Of a DNA stretch of 53,600 bases, positions 1-6,942 are shown piece by piece (the first letter of the stretch is position 1; the number at the start of each line of letters is the position of its first letter). A model generated the notes under the pieces. It ran no database searches. It was not told where the DNA came from and saw only the letters and a program-made list of their open reading frames with translations. The stretch covers positions 1 through 53,600 of IMG/VR virus record IMGVR_UViG_3300014060_000001. One strand, given 5' to 3'. This DNA comes from a virus. The position numbers and the translations under genes were made by a program.

Positions 1-18
1 CATCTAAAATTTAATAAG

Positions 19-381
19 ATGAAAATTGTAGATTCAAAAGAAACTATTGAATTTAAAAATAAGAAGTATCAATTATACAAAAAAGAAGAAACTAATCTTA
101 TAGGAGGTAATCAATTACAGTTCAGACAAGTAATGCCCATTAAGTATTTAGGAATTTCTATTATGTTAAACAATACTTTAGTGTTTTATAGGATGCATAA
201 ATCAAAACTGTCTCCTTTTAGTGCACCATTAATAAATACAGTAGGTGATTATGTAGAAGATTGGAGAATTCTACCGAATAAAATCAAAAATTTTAATCTT
301 GAAATGATCTCTTTATTATTAAGATCAACTAAGGTTAAACCAAACTCCGCAATTAACGCATTTTTAAATAAAATCAAATAA
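19..381 (+). CDS. Hypothetical protein, 120 aa
   Basis: I do not recognise this protein. It is basic and soluble-looking, without a signal peptide or membrane segment, and has Lys-rich N- and C-terminal ends. The start ATG follows an A/T-rich leader (taataagATG), the type of start used by most genes here. It ends 8 nt before the next ATG, so the two are probably co-transcribed. The upstream edge of its operon lies outside the window. A real gene is likely because the frame is open over its length and tightly packed with its neighbour. Confidence 0.7.
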   Translation: MKIVDSKETIEFKNKKYQLYKKEETNLIGGNQLQFRQVMPIKYLGISIMLNNTLVFYRMHKSKLSPFSAPLINTVGDYVEDWRILPNKIKNFNLEMISLLLRSTKVKPNSAINAFLNKIK

Positions 382-389
382 ATAAGACT

Positions 390-947
390 ATGATTCTTAA
401 ATTAAAAGCATTTGCTACAACTACCCTAATGGGTCACAATATTCCAATGTTAACAACAGGTGGAAAAGTTTTTAAAGCCCACACTGTAATGCATAACGAT
501 GATCCAGAATTTGGAGCAGAATTCAAACGGCCTCATACCCATAGTACTCCAATGTTTGGTGTAGTATATGGTATGGCTCCAACTGAAGACATGAAAGGAT
601 ACAAAGTTACTGTTATCATTACCGATCAAAATTTCCAACCTTTAGCTGAGGGTACAAATGCAATTACTACTTTTGAAGTAGCAGCAGATACTTTATTTGC
701 TGAAGGAGTTTGGACTGATAACAAAGATAATGTTATCGACCTTTGTGAACGCTCTAATAAAGAGAGTATTGCAGGTATGAAAAAATTAATGGATGTATTA
801 CAGGCTAAGATTGATTACAATCGCAAAGCTGCCGGTATTACCAAAGAGGCATTAGAAGATTGCCTAAAAGAATCAAATGAATCTACCATATTAGTTGGTG
901 GAAAAAAATCTGCGAAAGACGACTACTTTGTAGAAAAGGAGGACTAA
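390..947 (+). CDS. Hypothetical protein, 185 aa
   Basis: I do not recognise a family. The N-terminal half is His- and Met-rich and looks like a compact beta-rich domain (residues 1-100, including KRPHTHSTPMFG). The C-terminal half is helical and charged and ends in an acidic tail (VEKED). It follows the preceding gene by 8 nt. The last codons encode a sequence that also reads AGGAGG (937-942), which would be a Shine-Dalgarno site for the tiny frame starting at 948. No catalytic signature is convincing, although the HxH histidines might bind a metal. Confidence 0.75.
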   Translation: MILKLKAFATTTLMGHNIPMLTTGGKVFKAHTVMHNDDPEFGAEFKRPHTHSTPMFGVVYGMAPTEDMKGYKVTVIITDQNFQPLAEGTNAITTFEVAADTLFAEGVWTDNKDNVIDLCERSNKESIAGMKKLMDVLQAKIDYNRKAAGITKEALEDCLKESNESTILVGGKKSAKDDYFVEKED

Positions 948-989
948 ATGACTCTTAAGGTTAGAGCTGCGCCTGTTATATTTATATAA
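948..989 (+). CDS. Possible 13-residue leader peptide
   Basis: A 13-codon frame (MTLKVRAAPVIFI) starts one base after the preceding stop codon. AGGAGG lies 5 nt upstream of its ATG, one of the few strong Shine-Dalgarno-like sites in the window. Its 3' half lies inside the hairpin at 968-1001, so translation would interfere with that hairpin as in a translational attenuator. The Shine-Dalgarno match may be an accident of the upstream acidic C-terminus (Lys-Glu-Asp), so this is tentative. Confidence 0.25.
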   Translation: MTLKVRAAPVIFI

Positions 990-1001
990 CGGAAAGGCGC
1001 A
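968..1001 (+). terminator. Nested hairpin between genes
   Basis: TGCGCC (968-973) pairs with GGCGCA (996-1001). Inside it GTTATA (975-980) pairs with TATAAC (985-990) around a TTTA loop. The sequence after it (CTCTCCTTGTCTTT) is pyrimidine-rich without a clean U tract. It may be a weak terminator, an attenuator or an RNA-processing hairpin. Confidence 0.4.
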
Positions 1002-1049
1002 CTCTCCTTGTCTTTATCTTAATATTAATAATTTCAAAAACTTATCAGA

Positions 1050-1538
1050 ATGAGCACTAAAGAAAATAAACAAGAGGCTACTAAAAAGCCTATAATTGCA
1101 ACTTCATCAAACTATCTTGCTACAAAAGACAAAGTCAAAAATGTAGTAAACGAAATCGAAGGAGGCCTGGGTAATATTATTATCGGGGAGCTACAGTCAA
1201 AAGAAACAGACAGGCTCATTGGTAAAATAAAGACCATAGGGTTAGAAGCACACGTCGTAATAGGTGAAGTAGCTAAAAAATTCTACGCTATTAAAGAAGG
1301 TGACATTATTCAACATGTTGCTGTAGATGAAGACTCCCTGGCTACTTCTGAAGTGAAAGCATTTAGCGCTGAAAGAGCTAAGCTTAGGCCAAGAGTTCAA
1401 GAAGCCAACAATAAACTCGTCAATGCTTATGATGAAGCCTTCTCAGCTAATACTGAAGCCTCGTGGGATTTAGTAGATAAAATGGTTAAAGAGACCAAGA
1501 AAGTAATTGAGGATGTAAATAAGCACCTTAAATCTTAA
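1050..1538 (+). CDS. Hypothetical helical protein, 162 aa
   Basis: This is an unrecognised soluble protein. Residues 1-20 are Lys/Thr-rich and probably disordered. A middle part containing GGLGNIIIGEL and GLEAHVVIGEVAKKFYAI may be a small alpha/beta domain. The C-terminal 80 residues are charged and mostly helical. There is no signal peptide or catalytic motif. It is preceded by a structured gap and followed after 3 nt by the next gene, so it probably opens a new transcript or is separated by RNA processing. Its start has no Shine-Dalgarno sequence (ACTTATCAGAATG). Confidence 0.75.
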   Translation: MSTKENKQEATKKPIIATSSNYLATKDKVKNVVNEIEGGLGNIIIGELQSKETDRLIGKIKTIGLEAHVVIGEVAKKFYAIKEGDIIQHVAVDEDSLATSEVKAFSAERAKLRPRVQEANNKLVNAYDEAFSANTEASWDLVDKMVKETKKVIEDVNKHLKS

Positions 1539-1541
1539 GCA

Positions 1542-2033
1542 ATGCTGAAAACTAGCTTTTTTAGTAACTTGGCAATAAAACAAGCAACTGAAAAGTTCTT
1601 TGAAAATGGCAAATTTATTAAGAAGTTAGTAGAAGAAGCCATAGAAGAAGAACAACGAAGAGTACAATTGTTATATATCAAATACAATTATCCAGAATTC
1701 AGTTTGAATATTGAAGCACATAAATTAAAAACTAATTTTAAAAATGCTACAGATTCAATTGGATGTGGATGCGATCTTTGTAGAAATAGATTTTACTATG
1801 TTGCAGCTAAAAGAAATATAAAATGGTTTGAGAAATGTTTCCTTGAAGATACTTATTATGGGTACTTTCAAGAAGTATATGAAAGAGAATCTTATCATAC
1901 AGGGTTCCCCGGAATATCAGAAAATGCTTTTTATGATTATAAAATGCACGATCTCCAAACTGTTTTAAAATCTTATGAAATTGCTTATAAAAAAACAGAA
2001 GTAAAATTTAAAGAAATAGGCTTAAACAATTAA
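1542..2033 (+). CDS. Hypothetical protein with Cys cluster, 163 aa
   Basis: I do not recognise this protein. A short Cys cluster (GCGCDLCRNR, C-x-C-x-x-C) near residues 75-85 could bind a metal, but there is no second Cys/His cluster to complete a classical zinc finger. The rest is helical and rich in Lys, Glu and aromatic residues. It starts 3 nt after the preceding stop, so it is coupled to that gene. A structured 221-nt gap follows. Confidence 0.7.
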   Translation: MLKTSFFSNLAIKQATEKFFENGKFIKKLVEEAIEEEQRRVQLLYIKYNYPEFSLNIEAHKLKTNFKNATDSIGCGCDLCRNRFYYVAAKRNIKWFEKCFLEDTYYGYFQEVYERESYHTGFPGISENAFYDYKMHDLQTVLKSYEIAYKKTEVKFKEIGLNN

Positions 2034-2254
2034 CCTATTAAATCAAGTAAATTCAGTAGTAGAAGCTAGTACGCTAGTGTGAAACTGCAGCTATCAGATG
2101 ATACCAAATTATATCAGACGTTAGAATCCTGCATACTATGTATAAAATAGAATTTTAATATTCTACCTGATTCTTATAATAAGGAATAAAAAAGATAGGG
2201 CGCCTTGCTAGAGGTGAATGAACTAGATTTTATCAGAAACTTAACAGAATCAAA
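2034..2254 (+). other. Non-coding gap with small hairpins
   Basis: No gene is visible on either strand. The stretch contains several short AT-rich self-complementary segments (for example TAGAAT/ATTCTA near 2150-2170 and CTAG repeats near 2070 and 2210) but no cloverleaf that I can close and no clear terminator. It may be a 5' leader for the gene at 2255. Confidence 0.35.
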
Positions 2255-2752
2255 ATGAGAATATACATATATTTATTAATCTTATTCTTCTTTGGTTATT
2301 TAGGATTCAATTCTATAACTAAAGATGAAGATAAGCAAGAAGTGCAATGCTTCCACCTACCCTATACACATGCTGTACAGGAAGACTCGTGCAATCGCAC
2401 GTTTATACAATTAAATATTAAGCAGATAGCTAGACCTGGCCCCATTTCATTTAGTGAGGTCAAATCTTATGTGAATAAGAAAGAGATATTTTTGTATAAG
2501 GAGTCCATACATTTTAACATCCGTTACTTATGGGATATAAATGACATTGCAGACTCAAATTATTTAACCTTGCTACAATCTACTAAGATTGCAATTAAAA
2601 ACAAAGAGCCTAGTATGTTGTATTTACAAGGTTCTAATAAAGCATCCCCTATTCTAGGAAGTATAATTAGGTCCAAACTAATTAGAGATCCCGTACTGTA
2701 CACCTACGAAGGTCCATTTACCTTCATAGAGGGAGGCAGAAAATATGGGTAA
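2255..2752 (+). CDS. Membrane-anchored hypothetical protein, 165 aa
   Basis: The first 20 residues (IYIYLLILFFFGYLGF) form one hydrophobic helix, with a single basic residue before it, and should act as an uncleaved signal anchor or a signal peptide. The remainder is mixed alpha/beta with two Cys in the segment QCFHLPYTHAVQEDSC, which could form a disulfide outside the cytoplasm. No enzyme motif is recognisable. The stop overlaps the start of the next gene by 8 nt. I infer a periplasmic or envelope location; function is unknown. Confidence 0.65.
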   Translation: MRIYIYLLILFFFGYLGFNSITKDEDKQEVQCFHLPYTHAVQEDSCNRTFIQLNIKQIARPGPISFSEVKSYVNKKEIFLYKESIHFNIRYLWDINDIADSNYLTLLQSTKIAIKNKEPSMLYLQGSNKASPILGSIIRSKLIRDPVLYTYEGPFTFIEGGRKYG

Positions 2753-3002
2753 ATTAATTATAATGGTTCCTACTCCTAAAGGGGTAGTGAACCTTTTAAG
2801 TAGATCAGAAGATAAAATTGAAATTAGGGTTTATGATTTTAAATCAGGTGGCCATACTTACAATTTTAAAACATGCACCGATTTCACCGTTGAAACTGAT
2901 GGTATTCATTTCAAATTGCTTAGTGACGACATCGTTATACCCTTCTCAAAATTCGACAATATTCATTTAGATAAAATTGAAACTCATGAATTTTTTAAAT
3001 AA
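2745..3002 (+). CDS. Hypothetical beta-rich protein, 85 aa
   Basis: This is a small protein of predicted beta strands (MVPTPKGVVNLLSR, IEIRVYDFKSGGHTYNFKTC) without a recognised family. Its start overlaps the preceding gene by 8 nt and is preceded by GGAGG (2732-2736), 8 nt from the ATG, an unusually good Shine-Dalgarno match for this genome. The C-terminus overlaps the next small gene. The three genes 2255-3210 therefore look translationally coupled. Confidence 0.6.
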   Translation: MGKLIIMVPTPKGVVNLLSRSEDKIEIRVYDFKSGGHTYNFKTCTDFTVETDGIHFKLLSDDIVIPFSKFDNIHLDKIETHEFFK

Positions 3003-3210
3003 AATATCAAATGCCTTTCAAAAAATATTTCATCAGGGGACCGTAACTCATCCAGAAGTAACTGTTATCACAACAGTAGAAGAAAGATTTGAAAAAGTAT
3101 TGGAAGTAGGTAAATCCGGGCTAGTAGCTTTAATTAGTTGCAGTAATGAATTACTTAATTACCACTTTCGGGAAATATGCCGATATAACAGCCCTGTTAT
3201 GGCAATCTAA
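2986..3210 (+). CDS. Small hypothetical protein, 74 aa
   Basis: I chose the ATG at 2986 (MNFLNKISNAFQKIF) rather than the in-frame TTG at 2977. It overlaps the previous gene by 17 nt. The N-terminal 15 residues form an amphipathic helix, followed by a Thr/Val-rich stretch and a helix with Cys (LVALISCSNELLNYHF). No family is recognised. The final codons lie in a self-complementary segment (ATAACA/TGTTAT), so the 3' end may also be structured RNA. Confidence 0.5.
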   Translation: MNFLNKISNAFQKIFHQGTVTHPEVTVITTVEERFEKVLEVGKSGLVALISCSNELLNYHFREICRYNSPVMAI

Positions 3211-3233
3211 AGTATAGGTCTAAGCCCTACATT

Positions 3234-3256
3234 GGGGGTTGGAGTCCCCCGCTTTT
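3234..3256 (+). terminator. GC-rich hairpin resembling a terminator or T arm
   Basis: GGGGG (3234-3238) pairs with CCCCC (3246-3250) around the seven-base loop TTGGAGT, followed by GCTTTT. This fits a short intrinsic terminator ahead of the gene at 3287. The 5-bp stem and 7-base loop also have the size of a tRNA T arm, but the loop has G where tRNAs have the conserved C (TTC), and no acceptor stem closes convincingly. Confidence 0.45.
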
Positions 3257-3286
3257 CCAGTCTGAACTCAATTTAACAATAATAAG

Positions 3287-4756
3287 ATGGAAAATAATGC
3301 AAAGAAGGCACTAGAGGCTGGAGCAATAGACTTTAAAGGTAAATCTTTTTGGATTAAATGGTATAGTGACAAATGTAATTTATATACTGATGCCAAGTCT
3401 ACAAATGAAAATATGTGTACTACATTAAATAGATTACACAAACAAAAATCAAAAATTGACATTAAAATAAACGAAGTAACCTATTCACTGGACTACTCTA
3501 AAGCTGTTGAGTTGCCAGAAGCAAAAAATACTGAATTTAAAAGGTATACAAATGATACCTTAATTAGACCTTTATTAACTAAAGAGGAACTAGATCTTGC
3601 AAGTGAGACTTTAGAAGTAGGTATATGGAAAGAACTTTTATACTTATCTTATGGTGGGGTATATTATGCACATCCTGAACTATTTAAAACAGTTAAATCT
3701 AAAGATACTGTAGTTGCAAAACCTAGCAAATTCAAACAAACAGTTAATAAAATATTCAAACCTAAAGGCAAAAAACGCCCTAAAGTTAATAATCAATTTA
3801 ATACTCAAATGCCAAAGCCTAAATTAGAGGCAAAAGAGCCTGTTTTAAGGACCCCAAACAAAAAGGCAGTAAAGAGTATGCTATTAGAATTTAAAGCCTT
3901 TAAACTGCCTAAAAAGGCTATCTACGGGCATTCTACAAAAGCTGAGCGTACTCATATGCGTATTGAAGACTTGGAACAGATAAGATTGGAAAAAATTGAA
4001 AAGGCTAGAGTTTCTTCTATGCTTATACAAGAAGCTAAACTACTAAATAAGAAAAAGACTCCAGTTGTAATTATTCCTAAAAAAGTACAAGAAGAAACTG
4101 TAAGACCTTTAAAAGTAAAAGGTAAAAAAACTAAGCATCTTAATAAAAGAGACCATATTAAGCTTAACAAAACATTTGTAAAAGCTCCTTTACAATCTCG
4201 TAGAATATACGATAATCAAGAAGATGCGTTAGCTGACTTAGCTATCAATACTAAGTTCAACAAGTTACTTGTAGAAAACGTTAACGAAAAGAAATGGGAA
4301 GTTGTAGTTTATTATAAAAAATCTCGTAAGTATAAATGTACTAACGAGGAGGTAATTACTAAAAGAAAAAAACTTAAGAAAAACATGAATTATGTTATTC
4401 CTAAATCTACTGTTAAAAAAGCCACAATAGTTAAAGTACCTAAAACTCCACTAGTATGCGTAGAGTATAAAGGTATTGTGTACAGATTAGAGAAGAAGTA
4501 TGCTGCAGAAGCAGCTGTTAAACTTCCAGGAGACTTCAATTTTGTAAATAAATCCAAATGGAAAGAAGCAAGATTAGAAGGAAAAACTTCATTTGTACTA
4601 CCTATTCCTACTGTAAAACTTGTTCAAAAGCTTAAAAAAAAGTCTAAACGCAATAAACTTAAAGCTAAGAAGTTAAAGGCATACATGGAAACTCGTAAAC
4701 ACAAGGTTAAAAAATCAATAACCGAACCTAGTAACATTACTACAACAAACTCGTAA
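3287..4756 (+). CDS. Very basic hypothetical protein, 489 aa
   Basis: This is the largest unrecognised protein of the left arm. Residues 1-130 form a mixed domain with aromatic residues (SFWIKWYSDKCNLYTD, LLYLSYGGVYYAHPELF). From about residue 140 the protein becomes extremely Lys-rich with runs such as KPKGKKRPK, KKKSKRNKLKAKKLKAY. Short beta-like units recur (VTYSLDYSKAVELP, KWEVVVYYKKSRKYK, GIVYRLEKKYAAEAAVKLP). The composition suggests binding to nucleic acid or to another polyanion. The next gene, 11 nt downstream, encodes an equally basic protein. No known family is identified. Confidence 0.75.
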   Translation: MENNAKKALEAGAIDFKGKSFWIKWYSDKCNLYTDAKSTNENMCTTLNRLHKQKSKIDIKINEVTYSLDYSKAVELPEAKNTEFKRYTNDTLIRPLLTKEELDLASETLEVGIWKELLYLSYGGVYYAHPELFKTVKSKDTVVAKPSKFKQTVNKIFKPKGKKRPKVNNQFNTQMPKPKLEAKEPVLRTPNKKAVKSMLLEFKAFKLPKKAIYGHSTKAERTHMRIEDLEQIRLEKIEKARVSSMLIQEAKLLNKKKTPVVIIPKKVQEETVRPLKVKGKKTKHLNKRDHIKLNKTFVKAPLQSRRIYDNQEDALADLAINTKFNKLLVENVNEKKWEVVVYYKKSRKYKCTNEEVITKRKKLKKNMNYVIPKSTVKKATIVKVPKTPLVCVEYKGIVYRLEKKYAAEAAVKLPGDFNFVNKSKWKEARLEGKTSFVLPIPTVKLVQKLKKKSKRNKLKAKKLKAYMETRKHKVKKSITEPSNITTTNS

Positions 4757-4767
4757 AACTTACTCCT

Positions 4768-5103
4768 ATGCGTAAATCAAGAAGTTCTACTCGCAGAAGG
4801 CGTTTAGAAAAAAGAAATAAGATAAAAGTGCAAAACCTTATCAAATTAGAAGGTAAAGACACTAAAAATATAGTTACTATTACAGTAAAAAAAGTCACTT
4901 ATGACTTTCGACCTTATTCTATTTTAGAATTTAAACCTGAAAAAGGAAAACAAAAAGTAAATATAAAGATAAGAGTAGGTGATAGTATCAAGCAAGTTGA
5001 AGCTATTGCAAAAATACATACTTATCCTCTTATTATTATTAAAGAAGAAAGAGCCGCTGAATCCTCTGCCGTCAATAAAGGTACACGAAATCGGGCACAA
5101 TAG
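4768..5103 (+). CDS. Basic hypothetical protein, 111 aa
   Basis: The N-terminus is Arg/Lys-rich (MRKSRSSTRRRRLEKRNKIK), followed by beta strands in which VTYDFRPYSILEFKP resembles a unit in the preceding basic protein (VTYSLDYSKAVELP). The two adjacent genes may therefore share a small domain by duplication. The arrangement suggests a nucleic-acid binding pair expressed together. No catalytic motif is present. Function is unknown. Confidence 0.65.
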   Translation: MRKSRSSTRRRRLEKRNKIKVQNLIKLEGKDTKNIVTITVKKVTYDFRPYSILEFKPEKGKQKVNIKIRVGDSIKQVEAIAKIHTYPLIIIKEERAAESSAVNKGTRNRAQ

Positions 5104-5162
5104 GTGCTTTCTAGAGGTAATCCTATTCACTGTAGCTAGTTACAGTAAAGTAAATACTAGTA

Positions 5163-5188
5163 CCCCTGTATAAGGAATTCTACAGGGG
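5163..5188 (+). terminator. Intergenic hairpin
   Basis: CCCCTGTA (5163-5170) pairs perfectly with TACAGGGG (5181-5188) around a 10-base loop. The following sequence is ACCCTATTTATATT, without a continuous U tract, so termination is possible but not certain. It lies in the 123-nt gap between the genes at 4768 and 5227. Confidence 0.45.
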
Positions 5189-5226
5189 ACCCTATTTATA
5201 TTATACAATCAATTAAATATAAAATC

Positions 5227-5442
5227 ATGAGTAGAAGCTATAAACAACCAATAGAGAAAGATAATAAATATCGTAAATATTGGAAGTCAGTACGCAGTGT
5301 ACAAAAGCAAGACCTTATAAGATCTGCTAGTTTAGTAGATACTGAAGAAATTGAAATAAGGCCTGCTAAATCTATAGTAAACGATTATGATTATTGTGAT
5401 TATATATTTAGAGATTGTGGTATAAAATACAAAAGAAAATAA
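5227..5442 (+). CDS. Small hypothetical protein, 71 aa
   Basis: This is a short charged protein: a basic N-terminal half (SRSYKQPIEKDNKYRKYWK) and a Tyr/Asp-rich C-terminal half (NDYDYCDYIFRDCGIKYK) with two Cys. It is not recognised. It is flanked by hairpins on both sides, and its stop codon lies within the 5' arm of the terminator-like stem at 5441. The frame is short, so it is called with moderate confidence. Confidence 0.55.
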   Translation: MSRSYKQPIEKDNKYRKYWKSVRSVQKQDLIRSASLVDTEEIEIRPAKSIVNDYDYCDYIFRDCGIKYKRK

Positions 5443-5504
5443 AGCGGCATGAACTACGGTTGAAATACCAGCTATTTTATAGTTAAAATAACCATGCCGC
5501 TTTT
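5441..5504 (+). terminator. Long-stem terminator with internal structure
   Basis: AAAGCGGCATG (5441-5451) pairs perfectly over 11 bp with CATGCCGCTTT (5493-5503) and runs into TTTT. The 41-base interior is itself folded (GGT/ACC and TATTTTA/TAAAATA). This is an intrinsic terminator with an elaborate loop, and it separates the small upstream genes from the phosphoesterase. Confidence 0.7.
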
Positions 5505-5531
5505 AACTTATCTCAATTTAATATTATTAAT

Positions 5532-6017
5532 ATGGCACAATTATATCATTACTCTGATCCTCACTTTAGTCATTTAAATATAGCAATTAAAAGAGGATTT
5601 CAAACAGTAGAAGAACACGACGAATACATTATTCAACAATGGAATTCAACTGTAAATAAAAACGATAAAATCTTTTTACATGGAGACATTACAATGGAAA
5701 AAGATAAATACTCTATTCTAAAAAGACTTAAAGGTCAAATAGTAGTGATAGGAGGAAACCATGATAAACCTGGACATGCTAAAGAAATGCTTAAATATGT
5801 AAGCGGATTTGCAGGAGCTATCAAATATAAAGGCTTTATCCTTACTCACATTCCCATTCATCCTATAGAGTTAGATGATAAGAGGTTCATAGCTAATATA
5901 CATGGGCATTTTCATTTAAAAGTATTAGATGATAAACGTTACATCAATGTATCAGCTGAAAATATTAATTACAAACCTGTACTATTTACAGAAATAAGCG
6001 CCCAATTCGCTATATAA
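5532..6017 (+). CDS. Calcineurin-like metallophosphoesterase, 161 aa
   Basis: The full metallophosphoesterase signature is present: D9-x-H11 (YSDPHFSH), G51-D52 (HGDI), G-N76-H77-D78 (GGNHDK), and H124-G-H126-x-H128 (HGHFH). These residues bind a two-metal centre that hydrolyses phosphomono- or diesters. The length is that of a compact single-domain enzyme of the YfcE/phage phosphoesterase type. The substrate cannot be read from sequence; cyclic nucleotides, nucleotide signals or nucleic-acid ends are all possible. It begins just after the terminator at 5441 and is followed by a structured RNA region. Fold and catalytic class are secure; the role is not. Confidence 0.9.
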   Translation: MAQLYHYSDPHFSHLNIAIKRGFQTVEEHDEYIIQQWNSTVNKNDKIFLHGDITMEKDKYSILKRLKGQIVVIGGNHDKPGHAKEMLKYVSGFAGAIKYKGFILTHIPIHPIELDDKRFIANIHGHFHLKVLDDKRYINVSAENINYKPVLFTEISAQFAI

Positions 6018-6066
6018 AAATGAGTACTATGCAATGAGTTAAGCTAATGTTTTGAACGCATTAAAT

Positions 6067-6129
6067 TTATTACTGGCCTGGTCACAAGACCTTAGCTAAT
6101 ATAAACTAAGCTATAAGTGCCAGTAATAA
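6067..6129 (+). ncRNA. Structured non-coding RNA segment
   Basis: TTATTACTGGC (6067-6077) pairs perfectly over 11 bp with GCCAGTAATAA (6119-6129). The interior holds two smaller hairpins, GGTC/GACC and CTTAG/CTAAG, giving a three-way-junction-like fold. It directly abuts the tRNA-like element at 6130. A further hairpin, TAAGCC/GGCTTA (6188-6204), follows. The 241-nt gap 6018-6258 has no gene and appears to encode one folded RNA or a structured leader for the peptidase gene. Confidence 0.5.
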
Positions 6130-6186
6130 TGAGGGCAGGGAAGAAGTAATAATAGCTTCAAGCAGGTTCGACTCCTGCTCCCTCAA
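6130..6186 (+). tRNA. tRNA-like element lacking a D arm
   Basis: An acceptor-like stem pairs TGAGGG (6130-6135) with CCCTCA (6180-6185). A canonical T arm, GCAGG-TTCGACT-CCTGC, occupies 6162-6178. An anticodon-like arm GAAGT-AATAATA-GCTTC (5 bp, 7-base loop) spans 6143-6159. Only six bases (AGGGAA) stand where a D arm should be, the loop lacks U33, and the seventh acceptor pair is mismatched. I infer a tRNA-like structure or a degenerate tRNA rather than a standard decoding tRNA. CCA is not encoded after A6186. Confidence 0.45.
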
Positions 6187-6258
6187 CTAAGCCAAACAGG
6201 CTTAAAGGCATCAGTATTCATACTGCTCTGTCGATTATGTTGAACCAATTATTATAAT

Positions 6259-6942
6259 ATGAAAAAATGGCTTATGGTCCTCTTTTTATCCCTTATGGGG
6301 TATTTGCCGAGTCAGCCTAAATCATTTCAACAGCCTATCATATTAATATCAGAAAATATAGACGAAATAGAGGATTTAAAAATTACCATTTCAGGATTTA
6401 ATTACTTAAACAAAGTTCATAATATAGAAACTTTAAATATACCAAACGGCTGCCCACTAAATTTAAGCGGACTAAAGTATATAAGTGATTATTATGGAAT
6501 ACGATTTCACCCGATTAATAAAAAATATCAAAAACATGAAGGTATAGACCTATCAGGTATTAAAGGGACTGAAGTGTATTCAACTGGAGATGGAATAGTA
6601 GATAAAGTGTATCGTTCTAGAGGATATGGTAAACTAGTAGTAGTAGATCATGGACATAACATTAAAACCTTTTATGCTCACCTTGACGACTTTAAAGTGG
6701 TAGAAGGCCAGTTTATTGCTAAAGGAGGTTTAATAGGTAAACTAGGAAATACAGGAAAATCTACAGGCCCTCATTTACATTATGAGGTTAGAATTAACGA
6801 TAAAAGTATTAACCCTTTACTCTTATATTCTGACACCGCAAACTTAACAGAATCTAATATCATAAACATATTTAAAATCAAATACGATGTCACAAATAGA
6901 ATATCACACGATAAAGATACCTACGCATTTAACGGAGAGTAA
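6259..6942 (+). CDS. Secreted M23 (LytM-type) peptidase, 227 aa
   Basis: This is a peptidoglycan endopeptidase of family M23. The zinc ligands are H93-x3-D97 (KHEGIDLSG) and H174 of the motif H172-L-H174 (GPHLHYEVR), with H141 (YAHLD) as a further active-site His. The N-terminus (MKKWLMVLFLSLMGYL) is a signal peptide or anchor, so the enzyme should act in the periplasm. The likely role is wall degradation at lysis, or wall remodelling early in infection, since the gene lies in the replication arm rather than among tail genes. Its 3' end overlaps the next gene by 56 nt in another frame. Confidence 0.9.
   Translation: MKKWLMVLFLSLMGYLPSQPKSFQQPIILISENIDEIEDLKITISGFNYLNKVHNIETLNIPNGCPLNLSGLKYISDYYGIRFHPINKKYQKHEGIDLSGIKGTEVYSTGDGIVDKVYRSRGYGKLVVVDHGHNIKTFYAHLDDFKVVEGQFIAKGGLIGKLGNTGKSTGPHLHYEVRINDKSINPLLLYSDTANLTESNIINIFKIKYDVTNRISHDKDTYAFNGE

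Noticed and set aside
3190-3262. A degenerate tRNA at 3190-3262
   Set aside because: Only the T-arm-sized hairpin is clear. Its loop lacks the conserved C, and the acceptor and D arms do not close, so a terminator is the simpler reading.
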